A stretch of 30,537 nucleotides of DNA from an uncultured Oscillospiraceae bacterium (lineage in GTDB: Bacteria; Bacillota; Clostridia; Oscillospirales; Oscillospiraceae), in contig CAPGBJ010000005.1 of assembly GCA_948616425.1 (NCBI GenBank), forward strand, positions 1 to 30,537, in the 5' to 3' direction. Positions 30,301-30,537 of the stretch are shown here, in pieces. The notes under the pieces were generated by a model. The model had not been told where the DNA came from, ran no database searches, and saw only the letters and a list, made by a program, of their open reading frames with translations. Each line of letters begins with the position of its first letter. The stretch's first letter is position 1. The position numbers were made by a program, and so were the translations under genes.

Positions 30301-30537
30301 CATCGGGTGTACAGGGGTGAAGCGGACCACTGGCCAACATCCCGGGGGCATGGTGGTGATCCCTCAAGATAAGGAGATCTATGACTTTTGCCCTGTCCAG
30401 CACCCGGCAGATGATCCCAACAGTGATATTATTACCACCCACTTCGAATATCACTCCATGGAGTCAAACCTATTGAAGTTGGATATGCTGGGTCACGATG
30501 ACCCGACTATGATCCGTATGCTGGAGGATTTGACCGG
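27320..30537 (+). CDS. polC: DNA polymerase III PolC, C-terminus cut off
   Basis: The first 1072 residues of the low-GC Gram-positive replicative polymerase. The N-terminal domain (1-120) is followed by a charged, variable linker and an OB fold (VVVEGDVFAVDNRELKKRG onward). A PHP domain follows (VELHLHTTMSSMDALTS), interrupted by the DEDDh proofreading exonuclease with D387 and E389 in VDLETTGL, then NADFD and the SDDA site. The PHP domain then resumes. A four-cysteine zinc module begins at C872 (CPKC, later CPVC) and the palm catalytic D930 and D932 lie in PDIDLNF. The frame is open to the last base with no stop. AAGGAG at 27305-27310 precedes ATG 27320. It ends the pyrH-to-polC series; about 350 residues are missing, judged from the usual length. 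Confidence 0.96.
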   Translation, partial: MSQKIPFLQMFAALHQWTELSNAVEGWLIVSAAIDKTSRSAKIAVEGATGAGPNLIAQAEEAVCRAYHLNSVRIDAVPVKDEARLRPETNIVKQAEKEVYNQDQPHQLPEKKALKDSAECGDILDEQNINCENEKVDDPFARTEALRVAALKQVKKAGAVSGKDERKSQGKNIYGKAITKAPTPIQVLELDMGMVVVEGDVFAVDNRELKKRGAWVVAFDMTDYTGSIRVNKFFPGEEGKPLVDGIKKGMHVKVQGRLNLDRFYGDMVLEPVAVAVAQRSMKEDKAAEKRVELHLHTTMSSMDALTSVSPKQGPEKNVVKRAESWGHPAIAITDHGVAQSFPDAWHSAKKIKILYGVEAYFINDVDDRVAVHGETDASFDSEIVCVDLETTGLDRRRDVIIEIGAVVLKNGKITEEFNTFVSPDRKLSPQITQLTGITDQMLKGAPSQREALQAFFDFAGDRPLAAHNADFDMGFLAAGCERYGIPFRNASVDSLILAQNLLPELGKYKLDIVAEHLHLPAFNHHRASDDAATVAYMLPHFFQKMEGLGLHYLSEINPYMPQLRGRSKAKRRPKHLIVLAKNQTGLRNLYKLVSLSHLEHFKRFPIMPKSLINPNREGLIIGSACEAGELFQALADGRSWEELKRIASWYDYLEIQPICNNMFMLRKGMVRSEDDLRDFNRAIVRLGEELGKPVCATGDVHFLDQADEIYRHILLASKGFEDADEDLPIYFKTTDEMLEEFAYLGKEKAHEVVVKNTNLIASWCDPIEPLPQGLFAPKLEDSDGELKRLVWNKVHELYGEEPPQIVVDRVEAELGDIIRCKYDVIYMSAQKLVQNSLEHGYLVGSRGSVGSSLVAFMSGITEVNSLPAHYRCPKCKHTDFDYAQDPDHPYGCGADMPDAICPVCGSKYVKDGFNIPFETFLGFGGDKVPDIDLNFSGEYQSSAHRYTFELFGQTHVFRAGTIGTVAEKTAFGYVKKYLAERGLTASKAEENRLAIGCTGVKRTTGQHPGGMVVIPQDKEIYDFCPVQHPADDPNSDIITTHFEYHSMESNLLKLDMLGHDDPTMIRMLEDLT

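Noticed and set aside
1..30537. Mobile elements, prophage, CRISPR array, rRNA or defence island
   Set aside because: No transposase, integrase, regularly spaced repeats, rRNA motifs or known defence genes were found; the gene content is housekeeping with uniform composition.

Overview
The window reads as a continuous, gene-dense stretch of about 30 kb from an anaerobic, moderately GC-rich Clostridia (Bacillota). An Oscillospiraceae gut fermenter such as Flavonifractor, Pseudoflavonifractor or Lawsonibacter relatives is my best guess; this is an inference. The supporting signs are a biotin-dependent sodium-pump decarboxylase, DapL-type lysine/diaminopimelate synthesis, HPr kinase, a RibU-type ECF vitamin transporter, WhiA/YvcK/RapZ, and both DnaE and PolC replicative polymerases. 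The first 19 bases are not biological: they match the end of an Illumina read-2 adapter, so the contig edge lies at about base 20.

Layout. (1) 20-1959: the tail of a sodium-translocating decarboxylase operon, with the end of one biotin carrier, a second carrier fused to a membrane anchor, and the sodium-pump beta subunit, closed by a terminator. (2) 2131-3553: tRNA-Arg(ACG) with its own promoter and terminator, then dapL. (3) 3554-4119: a hairpin-rich gap, a shared bidirectional terminator and rpmB on the minus strand with its own promoter. (4) 4207-6232: hprK and a ROK glucokinase, overlapping by one base, with promoter and terminator. (5) 6263-13889: a long cell-envelope and regulatory run: murB, an unknown gene, rapZ, two unknown genes, yvcK, whiA, an unknown gene, a GNAT acetyltransferase and a small membrane protein. 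(6) 13963-18909: dnaE and two tandem MgtC-family membrane proteins. (7) 19055-20002, minus strand: ribU under an FMN riboswitch with promoter and terminator. (8) 20192-30537: the conserved pyrH-frr-uppS-cdsA-dxr-rseP-ispG-(unknown)-polC series; polC runs off the end.

How they work together. hprK and the glucokinase couple carbon-catabolite control to sugar phosphorylation. murB, rapZ, yvcK and whiA connect peptidoglycan precursor supply, carbon flux and division. dxr, ispG and uppS build the isoprenoid carrier lipid, cdsA the phospholipids, rseP handles membrane proteolysis, and pyrH and frr serve nucleotides and translation. I found no phage, insertion sequence, CRISPR array or clear novel defence system. 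The most interesting unexplained items are several uncharacterised genes embedded in otherwise conserved housekeeping clusters, a serine at the usual active-site histidine of HPr kinase, a delta-gamma fused biotin carrier next to a second carrier, a candidate translational switch behind the FMN riboswitch, and a multi-hairpin region after dapL.
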